Positions 1-9,381 of a DNA stretch of 64,000 nt are shown here, in pieces (position 1 is the first letter of the stretch; each line of letters starts with the position of its first letter). The position numbers and the translations under genes were made by a program. Source of the stretch: Streptomyces sp. ACA25 (GTDB taxonomy: Bacteria; Actinomycetota; Actinomycetes; Streptomycetales; Streptomycetaceae). The stretch is taken from contig NZ_JAQKPV010000008.1 of NCBI RefSeq assembly GCF_028200735.1, positions 229,550 to 293,549 on the forward strand. The letters run 5' to 3'. The notes under the pieces are model-generated. The model did not search any database and had not been told where the DNA came from. It saw nothing but the letters and a program-made list of their open reading frames with translations.

Positions 1-1533
1 ACCCGCGGCCAGCAGCCCCGCCCAGGCACATCCGATCGCCAGGAGAGCGGTGTCCGCCGCCGCTGCCGCACCTGTTGCGACAGCAGCGAGCAAGCCTCCG
101 GACGTCTCCGCGGGGAGCACGCCGGAGCCGAACAGCACGGGCAGCAGGAGGGCACCGGCGGTACTGATCGCGCAGCACAGCAGCAGGGCGACGCCCCCCG
201 TCACGGCGAGCTTGGCCACGAGCAGCCGCAGTAGCCGGGGAACGGGTACCAGGCCGGGGGCCAGGGCCGGATACCGGAACTCCTGTCCGAACGAGAGCGC
301 CCCGAGCAGTCCGCCCGCCAGTGCGGCCGGGGGCAGCGGAAACGGTTCCGCCCAGCCGTTGAGCACCCGGACCGGCCGCGTCTCTCCGGTGAGGCCGAGC
401 ACAGCGGCGGTGACGAGCCCGGCGAACAGCGCGGCCCCCATGATCCACCAGCTGGAACGCAGCCCGGTCAGCCTCCGCAGCTCGTAGCGCAGCGGACGGC
501 TGGGGCCGGGTGGGGCGGCGCCGGGCAGCCGGGGCGGCGGAGGCCCGGCCGCCCGGCGAGGAACCGGCGGAGGCGTCTGCGGCGGCTCGGGCGCGTCCCG
601 GCCGTCCGCCCGCGCCAGCGGCAGGGCCGGGGCCCGGTCCCCGCTGGTGCCCTCCTCTTCGGCGAGCTGATGGACGAGAACCCGGTTCCGGTAGGCGACC
701 TCCCCCACCGTCGCGCAGTCGCTGCCGTACACCAGGAGCCGGCGGCCGGTCTCCAGGACCACCTCGGGCTGTGCCCCGGCCCTCCCGGCCTGCCGGGGTG
801 CGGCCCGGAACTCCTCGGTGAGAGCAGCCGCGAGGCGGCCGGCGTGCGGGGTCCGCACGGTGACCCGCGGCCGGAGCCGGGTGCGGGAGAAGTCGCCGGC
901 GTCCTGGTCGGCCACCAGTCTCCCGGCCTCCACCGTGACGATCCGGTCCGCCACCCGACTGGCCTCCTTCGGATCGCGCGCGGTGAGGAGCACGGCCCCG
1001 CCCTGGGCCGCGTAACCGCGCAGCAGCCCCCGCAGCCAGGCGGTCTCCCGCGGTGAGAGCCCGCGCGCCGGTTCGTCGAGCACCAAGGTGTGCGGGTCTC
1101 CCAGCAGGGCCGCGGCCAGCCCGAGCCTGCGGTCCATCCCCCGGGAGAAGGCCGCGAGCCGCTGGTCGGCGAGCCCGCTCAGCCCGACGACGTCCAGGAC
1201 CTCGTCCGCCCGGCCTGCGGGGACTCCCGAGACGGCGGCCAGCATGCGCAGATGGCCACGGGCGGTGCGGCCGGGATGGCCCGGGACCTCGCCCAGCAGG
1301 GTGCCGACCTCCCGGGAGGGGTGGGGCACCCTGCGCAGCGGCCGGCCCCGGAACAGGGCGACGCCACGGCCGGGGAGCAGCTGCAGCAGGAGCAGCAGCG
1401 CGGTGGTCTTGCCGGCTCCGGCAGGTCCGAGGAGAACGGTGACGCTGCCGGCTCCGGCCTCGAAGGTGAGATCGTCCACCGCCGGAGGCCGGTCGCGCCG
1501 GGACACGCTGGTGAGGCCGATGGCCTGGATCAT
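1..1533 (-). CDS. ABC transporter, fused ATP-binding and permease protein (partial, runs off left edge)
   Basis: The reading frame is open from an ATG at 1533 to the window edge (511 codons, no stop), so the C-terminus is missing. The start is preceded by GGGAGAAG. The first ~300 residues are an ABC ATPase: Walker A GPAGAGKTT, a signature region with the variant SRGMDRR instead of LSGGQ, and Walker B/D-loop LVLDEPARGLS. This style is typical of DrrA/BcrA-like export or resistance ATPases. A Pro/Arg-rich linker follows, then hydrophobic segments rich in Leu/Ala/Gly that look like membrane spans of an ABC-2 type permease. The protein is therefore probably a half-transporter in the cytoplasmic membrane with both domains on one chain. 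The substrate cannot be told. A long hairpin at 1615-1673 separates it from the upstream Nudix gene, so it probably has its own promoter. Confidence 0.75.
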   Translation of the reverse strand, partial: MIQAIGLTSVSRRDRPPAVDDLTFEAGAGSVTVLLGPAGAGKTTALLLLLQLLPGRGVALFRGRPLRRVPHPSREVGTLLGEVPGHPGRTARGHLRMLAAVSGVPAGRADEVLDVVGLSGLADQRLAAFSRGMDRRLGLAAALLGDPHTLVLDEPARGLSPRETAWLRGLLRGYAAQGGAVLLTARDPKEASRVADRIVTVEAGRLVADQDAGDFSRTRLRPRVTVRTPHAGRLAAALTEEFRAAPRQAGRAGAQPEVVLETGRRLLVYGSDCATVGEVAYRNRVLVHQLAEEEGTSGDRAPALPLARADGRDAPEPPQTPPPVPRRAAGPPPPRLPGAAPPGPSRPLRYELRRLTGLRSSWWIMGAALFAGLVTAAVLGLTGETRPVRVLNGWAEPFPLPPAALAGGLLGALSFGQEFRYPALAPGLVPVPRLLRLLVAKLAVTGGVALLLCCAISTAGALLLPVLFGSGVLPAETSGGLLAAVATGAAAAADTALLAIGCAWAGLLAAG

Positions 1534-1614
1534 CGCTTCTCCCGCTGACGAGGCACCCCTGCACGATATCCGGGCATATCCGGTTTTCCGGGCGACGCGC
1601 GAGGCGGATCGTCA

Positions 1615-1673
1615 CTGCCTGCCGGCCGTCCCCGCATCACCGGTCATGCGGGGACGGCCCGCCGGGCAGGCAG
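1615..1673 (-). terminator. Long hairpin downstream of the Nudix gene, probable terminator
   Basis: A perfect 12-bp stem (1626-1637 with 1646-1657) has an 8-base loop and continues into an outer stem (1615-1624 with about 1662-1673) with one bulge. There is no T-tract, which is usual for Streptomyces terminators. It lies between the stop of the Nudix gene (1794) and the start of the ABC gene (1533), both on the minus strand. Confidence 0.65.
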
Positions 1674-1793
1674 CCGTGCAGCCCTTCGGCACGCGGGTGC
1701 GGCGCCGGCCGCCGAACCCCGTGCAGCGGGACACCGGACCCGCCGTACCGGTCGCCGGGTCACGCCGGACCCGCGGTCGCACGCCGCACCGCG

Positions 1794-2558
1794 TCAGGAA
1801 CTGTCGGGGCGCAGCATCGGCGGGTTCAGCAGGGTCGCTCCGCCCGCTCTGAACAACTGGGCGGGGCGACCGCCCTGCCGCGTGGTGGTGCCTCCGGCGG
1901 GCACCAGGAACCCCGGGGTCCCGGTGACCTTGCGGTGGAAGTTCCGCGGGTCGAGGGAGACCCCCCAGACCGCTTCGTAGACCCGGCGGAGCTCGCCGAC
2001 GGTGAACTCCGCCGGGCAGAAGGCGGCAGCCAGGGACGAGTACTCGATCTTCGACCGGGCACGTTCCACACCGTCGAGAAGGATGCGGGCGTGGTCGAAG
2101 GACAGCGGACCCGTCGGGCCGTCCGCCGTGGCGCTGTCCTCGCCGCTGCGGTCCCGGAGCAGCCGGCTCACCGGCGCCCACTCGGCACTCCCGGCGTCAC
2201 CACCGGCCGTCGGAGCCGGAAGATCCGGGGCGAGCACCAGGTGCGCGACGCTGACCACCCGCATGCGCGGATCGCGTTCCGGGTCCCCGTAGGTGGCGAG
2301 CTGTTCCAGGTGTGCGGCGGTGGGGCGGCTGCCCGATTCATGGGTCCGCAGCCCGGTCTCCTCGGCCAGCTCCCGCGCTGCCGCCGTCGAGAGATCCTCG
2401 TCCGCCCGGACGAACCCACCGGGCAGCGCCCACTGGCCCCTGAACGGCTCCTCGCCCCGGCGTACCACCAGCGCGCACAGCGCGTGCCGCCGCACCGTGA
2501 GCACGACCAGGTCGACGGTGACCGCGAACGGCGGGTAGGCAGACGGGTCGTAGGGCAT
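1794..2558 (-). CDS. Nudix hydrolase with C-terminal winged-helix domain, NrtR-like
   Basis: 254 residues. The N-terminal half is a Nudix fold with an intact Nudix box: a GF glycine, E six residues later, then REL-x-EE-x-G-L around residues 48-70. The C-terminal part (about residues 155-230) resembles the winged helix-turn-helix of NrtR, the Nudix-related regulator of NAD metabolism that binds ADP-ribose. Many true NrtR repressors have lost the catalytic box, while this one keeps all its acidic residues, so it could be an active ADP-ribose or nucleotide-sugar pyrophosphatase, a regulator, or both. Its ATG lies 7 bases after the stop of the DUF4192 gene, implying cotranscription. No NAD-salvage gene is adjacent, so the regulon cannot be inferred from context. 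Confidence 0.75.
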   Translation of the reverse strand: MPYDPSAYPPFAVTVDLVVLTVRRHALCALVVRRGEEPFRGQWALPGGFVRADEDLSTAAARELAEETGLRTHESGSRPTAAHLEQLATYGDPERDPRMRVVSVAHLVLAPDLPAPTAGGDAGSAEWAPVSRLLRDRSGEDSATADGPTGPLSFDHARILLDGVERARSKIEYSSLAAAFCPAEFTVGELRRVYEAVWGVSLDPRNFHRKVTGTPGFLVPAGGTTTRQGGRPAQLFRAGGATLLNPPMLRPDSS

Positions 2559-2565
2559 GCGGTGA

Positions 2566-3780
2566 TCATAGGCGCCCCGCGGAGTTCCTTCCGAGCCCTC
2601 GCAGAGCGCGCTGTCTGCGCATGCAGTGCCGCAGTGGCTCCGCCTCCAGGCCGTCGTTGAGCGCCTGATGCAGCAGCCGTGCGAAGACGTAGTCGGGGTC
2701 CGTCTCCACCGCCCTCCCGAGTGCGACCCGGGCCGCCGGCTCGTCCCCCAGGGACCAGGCGACCCAGCCCGCCAGAGTCAGCGGCGCGGCCGCATGCCCC
2801 CGGTACGCCTGCACACACCGGCGGGCGAGAGCCCGCCACAGCCGCAGCGCCTGCCGCGCCCGGGCACCCTCCATCCACTCCGCCGCCATGTCGCGGGTGG
2901 TCCGGTCCTGAAGCCCGAGAATCAGTGCGGCCGCCTCCGCCGAGGTGATCAGCGCGTCGTCGCGGGCGTCGTCGCGTTCCTGGGCCCCGCCGCCGGAGCG
3001 CGGGCCGGACGGCCGGGCATCCCGGCCGGCCCGCGGAGCGGCACCCCGGTGGAAGCGGCCGAGCAGCCGCTCAGCGAGCCGTAGCGTCTCGGCGCGCACG
3101 GCCGAGACGTCCCCGGCCGCTCCCAGCATTCTCGGCACCAGCGTGGCAGCGGCGGTGTCGAAGGCGTGGACCTGCCGCAACGCGGCGGGCCCTTCCAGAG
3201 GCGTGAGCCGCCGCTCCATGGCCTTCAGCGAACCCGCGACCCGGATCCCCGCGAAGGCGGCCGCCGCGGCCATCGGAGTGGTGCCGGGCGGGGGCAGCTC
3301 AGCGCCCGCGCCGGAGCAGCACTGCGGCCCCGGGCAGCAGTACGACCAGAAGCGGCTGCCGGACAGGTACAGCGCCTCGTACACCGGCAGGTCCCGCGCT
3401 CCGCAAGCGGTGCGCAACTGCTGGGCCAGCGGCCTCAGCCGTTCCATGGCGGCCTGCGCCTCTGCGGGGTCGCCCTCGCCCCCGCAGAGGTACACGACCG
3501 CCGCGTCGGGCCGCAGCCCGCGCGCCCGGCTTCCTTCGACGAGACAGCCGGCGAGCTGTTCGGCCGCTTCCGGCCAGTCGTCCGGCGTTTCCGGGATGCC
3601 GATCCTGATCCGGCCGCCCAGCCGGCCACGGGGGCCGTGCAGGCCGACCAGGACGACGGAGTCGTCGGGGTGGTAGCCGAGAAGATACGGAAGGGCATCG
3701 GCCAGCTCAGCGGGCCCGCGCAGGATCACGCGGCTGTCGGCGAGAGTGAGCTCCTGCGCGGAGTCGGTGTGTCGGGTCAT
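2566..3780 (-). CDS. DUF4192 family protein
   Basis: 404 residues from the ATG at 3780. An in-frame ATG at 3840 would add 20 residues. The shorter start is preferred because the protein then begins just before the conserved block ([19 protein letters not shown]) that marks DUF4192, and because the upstream 60 bases contain a 24-bp palindrome that looks regulatory rather than coding. Neither start has a good ribosome binding site. The C-terminal third is Ala/Arg-rich with helical, TPR-like segments ending in a short basic tail. DUF4192 is an actinobacterial family of unknown function. It appears to lead an operon with the Nudix gene and is divergent from rqlH. Confidence 0.75.
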   Translation of the reverse strand: MTRHTDSAQELTLADSRVILRGPAELADALPYLLGYHPDDSVVLVGLHGPRGRLGGRIRIGIPETPDDWPEAAEQLAGCLVEGSRARGLRPDAAVVYLCGGEGDPAEAQAAMERLRPLAQQLRTACGARDLPVYEALYLSGSRFWSYCCPGPQCCSGAGAELPPPGTTPMAAAAAFAGIRVAGSLKAMERRLTPLEGPAALRQVHAFDTAAATLVPRMLGAAGDVSAVRAETLRLAERLLGRFHRGAAPRAGRDARPSGPRSGGGAQERDDARDDALITSAEAAALILGLQDRTTRDMAAEWMEGARARQALRLWRALARRCVQAYRGHAAAPLTLAGWVAWSLGDEPAARVALGRAVETDPDYVFARLLHQALNDGLEAEPLRHCMRRQRALRGLGRNSAGRL

Positions 3781-3788
3781 GCGGACAG

Positions 3789-3812
3789 CGTTTCCCGGGC
3801 GCCCGGGAAACG
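3789..3812. promoter_or_regulatory. 24-bp perfect palindrome in the DUF4192/rqlH divergent gap
   Basis: The two 12-base arms (core TTTCCCGGGC) are exact reverse complements with no loop. The site starts 9 bases upstream of the preferred DUF4192 start and lies 134 bases before rqlH. A dimeric repressor operator for one or both genes is plausible. A loopless palindrome is less likely to be a terminator. If the longer DUF4192 start at 3840 is used, the site lies inside the coding region. Confidence 0.45.
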
Positions 3813-3945
3813 GCCCGGTGTTGTCCACAGCCCTCGTCATTCCGTCAGCCGATCATCCCGTCATTCTGTCTTTCCGTCTCATCCGTGACGGGTTTTCCCC
3901 AGCCGCGGTTCGCGCGGACCGGGGCTCATCGGCTTCCATGGGGTC

Positions 3946-6144
3946 ATGGACCCCTCCCCCTCCCCCGGCGGCCCGCTCCACGGTCCCGCACCCTCCGGGC
4001 TCCGCACGGCGGCCGATACCGTGCTGGCCCAGCTCGTCGGAGCGGCACCGGGCGGTGCCGTTCTCCGCGAGGACCAGTGGCGGGCCATCGAGGCCCTGGT
4101 CAGGGAACGTCGGCGCACCCTGGTGGTCCAGCGCACCGGCTGGGGCAAGTCCGCGGTGTACTTCGTCGCGACCGCGCTGTTGCGCGAGCAGGGCAGCGGG
4201 CCGACGGTGATCATCTCCCCCCTGCTGGCGCTGATGCGCAACCAGATCGAGGCCGCGGAGAAGGCAGGGATCCACGCCCGCACGATCAATTCGGCGAACC
4301 AGGAGGACTGGGAGCGCGTCCGCCAGGAGGTCGCCGACGGGGCGGTGGACGTCCTTCTGGTGAGCCCGGAGCGGCTCAACAACCCGGGTTTCCGCGACGA
4401 GGTACTGCCTCGGCTCACGGCCGCCGCCGGACTCCTCGTGGTTGACGAGGCGCACTGCATCTCCGACTGGGGCCACGACTTCCGTCCCGACTACCGCAGG
4501 CTGCGCACCATCCTGGGTGAGCTGCCCGAAGGCATTCCGGTGCTCGCCACCACGGCGACGGCCAACGCCCGGGTGACCGCCGATGTCGCGGAGCAGCTCG
4601 GCACCGGCGGTGACGGAGCCGATGCCCTGGTGCTGCGCGGCCCGCTGGACCGGGAGAGCCTGAGCCTGTCGGTGCTGCGGCTGCCCGACGCCGCGCACCG
4701 GCTGGCCTGGCTCGTAGGCAATCTCGACAGGCTCCCGGGCTCCGGCATCATCTACACCCTCACGGTGGCCGCGGCCGAAGAGGTCGCCACCTACCTGCGG
4801 GACCGCGGGCACCCCGTTCTCTCGTACACCGGGCGGACGGAGAACGCCGACCGGGAAGCGGCGGAGTCCGACCTGCTGGCCAACCGGGTGAAGGCCCTGG
4901 TGGCCACCTCCGCCCTGGGCATGGGCTTCGACAAGCCGGACCTCGGCTTCGTCGTGCACCTGGGCTCGCCCTCCTCCCCCATCGCCTACTACCAGCAGGT
5001 CGGCAGGGCGGGCCGCGGCGTGCGGCACGCGGACGTGCTGCTGCTGCCCGGCCCGGAGGACGAAGCCATCTGGCGCTACTTCGCCTCACTGGCGTTCCCT
5101 CCCGAGGAACAGGTGCGGCGTACCCTCCAGGTGCTCGCCGACGCCGGCCGGCCGCTCTCGCTGCCCGCCCTCGAGCCACAGGTGGACCTCCGGCGCTCCC
5201 GCCTGGAGACCATGCTGAAAGTCCTCGACGTGGACGGCGCGGTGCGCCGGGTCCCGGGCGGCTGGACGGCCACCGGACAGCCGTGGAGCTACGACGCGGA
5301 CCGCTACGCCTGGGTCGCGCGGCAGCGGGAGGCGGAGCAGCAGGCGATGCGGGAGTACGCGGCCACCTCCGAGTGCAGGATGGAGTTCCTCCGCCGCCAG
5401 CTGGACGACCCGGAGGCAGCCGCCTGCGGGCGGTGCGACAACTGCGCCGGGGCGCGGTTCACCGGCGAGGTGGCCCCGGACGCCCTCCAGTCGGCGCGGG
5501 GCGAGCTGGGCAGGCCGGGGGTGCCGGTGGAGCCGCGCCGGATGTGGCCGACCGGGCTGCCCTCGGTCGGCGTCGAGCTGAAGGGCAGAATTCCGGCGGG
5601 TGAGCAGGCGGCCCCGGGACGCGCCCTGGGCCGGCTCACGGACATCGGCTGGGGCAACCGGCTCCGTCCGCTCCTCGCCCCGCAGACCCCCGACGGTCCG
5701 GTGCCCGGCGATGTCCTCGACGCCGTGGTGACGGTTCTCAGCGACTGGGCGAAAGGACCGGGCGGCTGGGCGTCCGGTGATCCGGAGGCCGTCCCCCGGC
5801 CCGTCGGCGTGGTCACCGTCGCTTCCCGGTCCCGTCCGCAGCTGGTGCGTTCGCTCGGCGAGCGGATCGCGGAAGTCGGCCGGATGCCCCTGCTGGGGGC
5901 GGTGGTCCCGGCCACCGACGACCCGCTGCCTCCGCGCAGCAACAGCGCTCAGCGGCTGCGGGCGCTCCACGGGACGCTGACCCTCGCCCCGGAGCTTTCC
6001 GAGGCATTGCGGGGCGCGAGCGGGCCGGTTCTTCTCGTTGACGACTTCACGGAGTCGGGCTGGACCCTGGCGGTGGCCGCGCGGCTGCTGCGCTCCGCGG
6101 GCGCCGGCGCAGTGCTTCCACTGGTGCTGGCGGTGCAGGGCTGA
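3946..6144 (+). CDS. rqlH: RecQ-like ATP-dependent DNA helicase of the RqlH type, with C-terminal phosphoribosyltransferase-like domain
   Basis: 732 residues. The N-terminal ~330 residues form a superfamily 2 helicase core: Walker A RTGWGKS at 63-69, DEAH at 167-170 inside VVDEAHCISDWGHDFRP, and a motif VI-like QQVGRAGRG. A zinc-binding region follows, with C477, C494, C497 and C500 (CGRCDNC). There is no HRDC domain. The last ~170 residues end in VLLVDDFTESGWT (about 694-706), the PRPP-binding loop pattern of ComF/Pur-type phosphoribosyltransferases. This architecture matches mycobacterial RqlH, described as a 3'-5' translocase and DNA unwinding enzyme. The role of the phosphoribosyltransferase-like domain is not known to me. 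The gene converges on rnhB with a 28-base gap. Confidence 0.85.
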   Translation: MDPSPSPGGPLHGPAPSGLRTAADTVLAQLVGAAPGGAVLREDQWRAIEALVRERRRTLVVQRTGWGKSAVYFVATALLREQGSGPTVIISPLLALMRNQIEAAEKAGIHARTINSANQEDWERVRQEVADGAVDVLLVSPERLNNPGFRDEVLPRLTAAAGLLVVDEAHCISDWGHDFRPDYRRLRTILGELPEGIPVLATTATANARVTADVAEQLGTGGDGADALVLRGPLDRESLSLSVLRLPDAAHRLAWLVGNLDRLPGSGIIYTLTVAAAEEVATYLRDRGHPVLSYTGRTENADREAAESDLLANRVKALVATSALGMGFDKPDLGFVVHLGSPSSPIAYYQQVGRAGRGVRHADVLLLPGPEDEAIWRYFASLAFPPEEQVRRTLQVLADAGRPLSLPALEPQVDLRRSRLETMLKVLDVDGAVRRVPGGWTATGQPWSYDADRYAWVARQREAEQQAMREYAATSECRMEFLRRQLDDPEAAACGRCDNCAGARFTGEVAPDALQSARGELGRPGVPVEPRRMWPTGLPSVGVELKGRIPAGEQAAPGRALGRLTDIGWGNRLRPLLAPQTPDGPVPGDVLDAVVTVLSDWAKGPGGWASGDPEAVPRPVGVVTVASRSRPQLVRSLGERIAEVGRMPLLGAVVPATDDPLPPRSNSAQRLRALHGTLTLAPELSEALRGASGPVLLVDDFTESGWTLAVAARLLRSAGAGAVLPLVLAVQG

Positions 6145-6172
6145 CCGGGCAGCCGAGCTGAGCCGGGCGGCT

Positions 6173-6880
6173 TCAGAACATACCGAGCTGCCCGGCCGCC
6201 TCCAACGGGCCCGGTCCGGCGGCGGCCTCGCGGTGGGAGGGCTTCTTGAGATGCCGCCAGCGGGGCAGCGCGTCCAGGTACGACCAGGACATCCGGTGGT
6301 GCGGGGTCGGGCCCCGTTCCTCGAGCGCCGCGCGGTGCACCGGAGCGGGATAGCCCGCGTTGCTGTCGAAGGCGAACTCCGGGTGATCGGCCGCGAGCGC
6401 GGCCAGCATCGCGTCGCGCCGTACCTTGGCGAGCACGGAGGCCGCGGCCACCGACACACAGGACATGTCGCCCTTGATGACGGTGCGCACCCGCCACGGA
6501 GCTCCGAGATAGTCGTGCTTGCCGTCCAGGATGACGGCATCCGGGCGCTCCGGAAGCCCCTCCAGAGCCCGGACCGCGGCCAGCCGGAGCGCGGCGGTCA
6601 TACCGAGGGCGTCGATCTCCTGCGGTGAGGCGTGCCCCAGCGCGTGAGCGGTCACCCAGCCGGTCAGCTCTTCCGCGAGCGCGGTGCGGCGCGCCGGAGT
6701 GAGCAACTTCGAATCGGTGAGGCCCTCGGGCGGCCGGCGCAGGCCGGTGACAGCCGCGCAGACGGTGACCGGGCCCGCCCAGGCACCGCGGCCCACCTCG
6801 TCGACCCCGGCGATCAGACGGGCGCCGGTGGTGGCGCGGAGCGAGCGTTCGACGCGGTGCGTGGGTGATTCGGGAGGCAT
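6173..6880 (-). CDS. rnhB: Ribonuclease HII
   Basis: 235 residues from the ATG at 6880. A GTG at 6892 would add four residues, and neither start has a clear Shine-Dalgarno sequence. RNase HII cuts the RNA strand of RNA-DNA hybrids and removes misincorporated ribonucleotides. The signature [13 protein letters not shown] places the metal ligands at D27 and E28. Further motifs include [12 protein letters not shown] and [10 protein letters not shown] with a third catalytic Asp. Length is normal for the family. It is the last gene of a minus-strand run (SDR, YdbC-like, histidine phosphatase, rnhB) and converges with rqlH. Confidence 0.95.
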   Translation of the reverse strand: MPPESPTHRVERSLRATTGARLIAGVDEVGRGAWAGPVTVCAAVTGLRRPPEGLTDSKLLTPARRTALAEELTGWVTAHALGHASPQEIDALGMTAALRLAAVRALEGLPERPDAVILDGKHDYLGAPWRVRTVIKGDMSCVSVAAASVLAKVRRDAMLAALAADHPEFAFDSNAGYPAPVHRAALEERGPTPHHRMSWSYLDALPRWRHLKKPSHREAAAGPGPLEAAGQLGMF

Positions 6881-6925
6881 GGCACCGCCCACCCTACGCG
6901 CGCGGCGCTCCCCCGCCCCGGCGGG

Positions 6926-7633
6926 CTACCCGGAGTTCGCGTTCCGGCCCGACAGACTCCGGGTGTGCGAGGCGTGCCAGCCCTCGAAGGGTGGCGGTGG
7001 AACGTGCCAGTGCTCGAAAGGCCTGTCCAGGTGGTAGCGGCCGTCGGGGCCGAGCAGCAGTTCTCTCGTCTCACCGTTGGCCGGGTTGGACAGCGACTCG
7101 AATTCCGCGACCGTCCAGTGCAGCCAGCGCATGCAGAACAGGCGCATCGTCAGGCCGTGTGTCACCAGCAGCACGTTGGGCGGGTGGTCCGGAGCGTCGA
7201 AGCTGCGCCAGAGGCTCTCGAGGAAGGCGCCCACCCGGTCGTAGACATCGGCCCCGGACTCCCCGTCCACGAACCGGTAGAAGAAGTGGCCATAGGCGTC
7301 CCTGGCGAGCTTCTGCTGCCGCACGTGCTCCGGGTCCTGCCAGTTGCCCCAGTCCTGTTCCCGCAGCCGCGGCTCCTCGCGCGCCCGGACCCGGGAGGGG
7401 TCGAGACGCAACGCCAGGAACGTCTGATGGGTACGCCGGTACGGTGAGACGTACGCTGAGACGGGCTCCCGCCCGAAGACGCCGCGCAGCCGGTCCCCCG
7501 CCCTCTCCGCCTGCCGCCGGCCCCGCTCCGTCAGCTGCAGCGCATGATCGGGCACGCGTTCGTACACCGAGTCGTCAATGTTCCCCTCGGACTCGCCGTG
7601 CCGGATGAGAACAATGCGCCGTGGCCGTGCCAT
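6926..7633 (-). CDS. Histidine phosphatase superfamily (phosphoglycerate mutase-like) protein
   Basis: 235 residues. The N-terminal LIRHGESEGN carries the RHG catalytic motif with its phospho-accepting His. A second conserved region LLVTHGLTMRL supplies the second His. A site resembling AGGGTGG precedes the ATG. The family includes broad phosphatases and mutases acting on small phosphometabolites or proteins, and the substrate is not evident. The C-terminal ~35 residues are Pro/Trp/His-rich and look disordered. It is 45 bases upstream of rnhB on the same strand. Confidence 0.85.
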   Translation of the reverse strand: MARPRRIVLIRHGESEGNIDDSVYERVPDHALQLTERGRRQAERAGDRLRGVFGREPVSAYVSPYRRTHQTFLALRLDPSRVRAREEPRLREQDWGNWQDPEHVRQQKLARDAYGHFFYRFVDGESGADVYDRVGAFLESLWRSFDAPDHPPNVLLVTHGLTMRLFCMRWLHWTVAEFESLSNPANGETRELLLGPDGRYHLDRPFEHWHVPPPPFEGWHASHTRSLSGRNANSG

Positions 7634-7670
7634 GCGTCCACCCTAACGACCCCTGGCGCGGAGCGGCGGC

Positions 7671-8279
7671 TCACACCGTCCAGGCCGGTTCGACATCGAC
7701 CACGGCGCCCGTGATCGAGGCCACGTCGGCTCCGGTCTGCGCCCTCAGTGCCAGCCGCTCCACCCGCTCGGTGCGGTACTTGGCCCGTTCGGCAGCCGAA
7801 TCCCACATCGAGAGCACCAGGAACTCCCGCTCCCGCTCGGCCTCCGCGAACACTCCGCGGAGCATCCCCGGAGAACCGGCCATCGCCGGGTTCCACACCT
7901 TCTCCTGCATCAGGGCGAAGTGCTCGGTCCGCTCCTCGCGCACCCGGCAGTGCGCCACCCGCAGCAGGTCCGCGTCGTGGAACCGGGGCTCGAAGCCGGT
8001 CTTCACATCGAAGCGATAGTCGAACAACCGTGCCTGCATGTCCTGATACGTACCGGACTGGGAGGCGGCGAGCCGGTCATGGGAGCGGGCCATGAAGGAG
8101 TCGTACAACGCCCGGCTCTCCCAGAAGGAGAACAGATGGACGGCTCCTCGCTCCGAACGGCTCCAGCCTCCGCCCTGACCCCGGAAACCGGGCTCGCCCG
8201 GCAAGCCTGCCCACTTCCGCTGCCCCCGCTCGAAACCGCCTCGGTCAACGACGCTGCACCGTATCCACTTGACCAGCAC
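7671..8279 (-). CDS. YdbC-like (DUF4937) protein with two ferredoxin-like halves
   Basis: 202 residues from a GTG at 8279, chosen because homologues as I recall them begin with (M)LVKWIRC. In-frame GTG codons at 8303 and 8318 and a TTG at 8327 lie upstream, and none has a well-spaced ribosome binding site, so the N-terminus is uncertain. The sequence shows two similar alpha/beta halves (around FSFWESRALYDSFM and FLVLSMWDSAAERAKY), the pattern of tandem antibiotic-biosynthesis-monooxygenase-like dimeric barrel domains. No catalytic residues are recognisable and the function is unknown. It lies 37 bases upstream of the histidine phosphatase gene, probably in one transcript. Confidence 0.7.
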   Translation of the reverse strand: MLVKWIRCSVVDRGGFERGQRKWAGLPGEPGFRGQGGGWSRSERGAVHLFSFWESRALYDSFMARSHDRLAASQSGTYQDMQARLFDYRFDVKTGFEPRFHDADLLRVAHCRVREERTEHFALMQEKVWNPAMAGSPGMLRGVFAEAEREREFLVLSMWDSAAERAKYRTERVERLALRAQTGADVASITGAVVDVEPAWTV

Positions 8280-8363
8280 CGCGCCATCGTACGGCCAGTT
8301 CACCCCCTCCGCGTGCACTCCCCGCAACCTGGACGCGGCCGAACCCGTTTCCGGCAGGATCCG

Positions 8364-9125
8364 TCACCGGGCGAGGTACTCCTCGAAGGTGATGCGGCCC
8401 ACCGCCCGCTCCGGTACGGTCAGCGCCCCGTCCCGGAGCGCCCGGGAAGCCTTGCCCGGCAGCACCACGGGGACCACGGGCCGGCGTCGGCCGTGCGCGC
8501 TCAGCACAGCGCGGGCCAAGTCCGTTCCCTCGCGCACCTCGGGCCCGGCCAGGTCGGGGACGCGCCCGGCGGGCGCCCCGGAGGCCAGCTCCACCAGCCG
8601 CTCGGCCACCTCCCGGACATCCACCGGCTGAAAGCACATGCCGCCGCCGGGGGCCAGGGCGACCGGCAGCAGGCGCTGCGCCGTCGTCAACCCGGCGAGG
8701 AGGTCGTGGAACTGCGTGGCCCGCAGAATCGTCCATGGCAGACCCGACTCCGCCACCACGCGCTCACACTCGTGCTTCGCCCGGTAGTAGAACATCGGCA
8801 CCCGTTCGGTGCCCACGATCGAGATGTACACCAGATGCGGGCTGCCGGCCCGGCCCGCCGCCTCGACCAGGGTGCGGGTCGCCGTCACATCCTTGCCGGT
8901 CCTGGTTGTCGCACAGTGCACGATCGGCCCGGCGCCCCGGACGGCGTCATCGATGCCCTGTCCCGTCCGCAGATCCCCCACCGCCCACTCACAGGCGGCC
9001 CGGGAGCCGACGGGGCGCGGCCGCCTGCTGAGCACCCGCACCGGGCGCTCGTCCTGCATCAGCCGCCGCACCACCGCCCGGCCGAGCGTTCCGGTCCCCC
9101 CGGTCACCAGTGTCGGATCGTCCAT
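8364..9125 (-). CDS. NAD(P)-binding NmrA-like atypical short-chain dehydrogenase/reductase
   Basis: 253 residues from the ATG at 9125, which has GGGAG 7-8 bases upstream. The N-terminal Rossmann motif LVTGGTGTLGRAVVRRL binds a dinucleotide. RVLSRRPRP after the second strand favours NADP(H) over NADH. The classic YxxxK catalytic pair is not obvious, as expected for the atypical NmrA/NAD(P)H-quinone reductase-like group. YISIVGTERVPMFYYRAKHECE resembles the usual region after strand 4. Substrate unknown. It starts the minus-strand run that ends with rnhB. Confidence 0.8.
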   Translation of the reverse strand: MDDPTLVTGGTGTLGRAVVRRLMQDERPVRVLSRRPRPVGSRAACEWAVGDLRTGQGIDDAVRGAGPIVHCATTRTGKDVTATRTLVEAAGRAGSPHLVYISIVGTERVPMFYYRAKHECERVVAESGLPWTILRATQFHDLLAGLTTAQRLLPVALAPGGGMCFQPVDVREVAERLVELASGAPAGRVPDLAGPEVREGTDLARAVLSAHGRRRPVVPVVLPGKASRALRDGALTVPERAVGRITFEEYLAR

Positions 9126-9381
9126 CGACGGCTCCCTGCCTTGCGTGCGGCCCGCCACGAGGCCCGGATGCGGCGGCACCGCCGTGGCCGGTGCCCGGCG
9201 GGCTCACGAACCACTGCGTTCAGTGTGGCAGCGGCAGCAGGGCCCCGCAGGTCCGGCGGGCCGGGAGCGTGACGGCGGCCGGTCCCGTCCGGAGAAGGAC
9301 AGTCCACGGGGCAGGGGGCCGGCGCAGACCGACCGGGGAGGGCGTGCCAAGGGGCCGCGGCCTCCTTCGGTGCCCGCCCCC

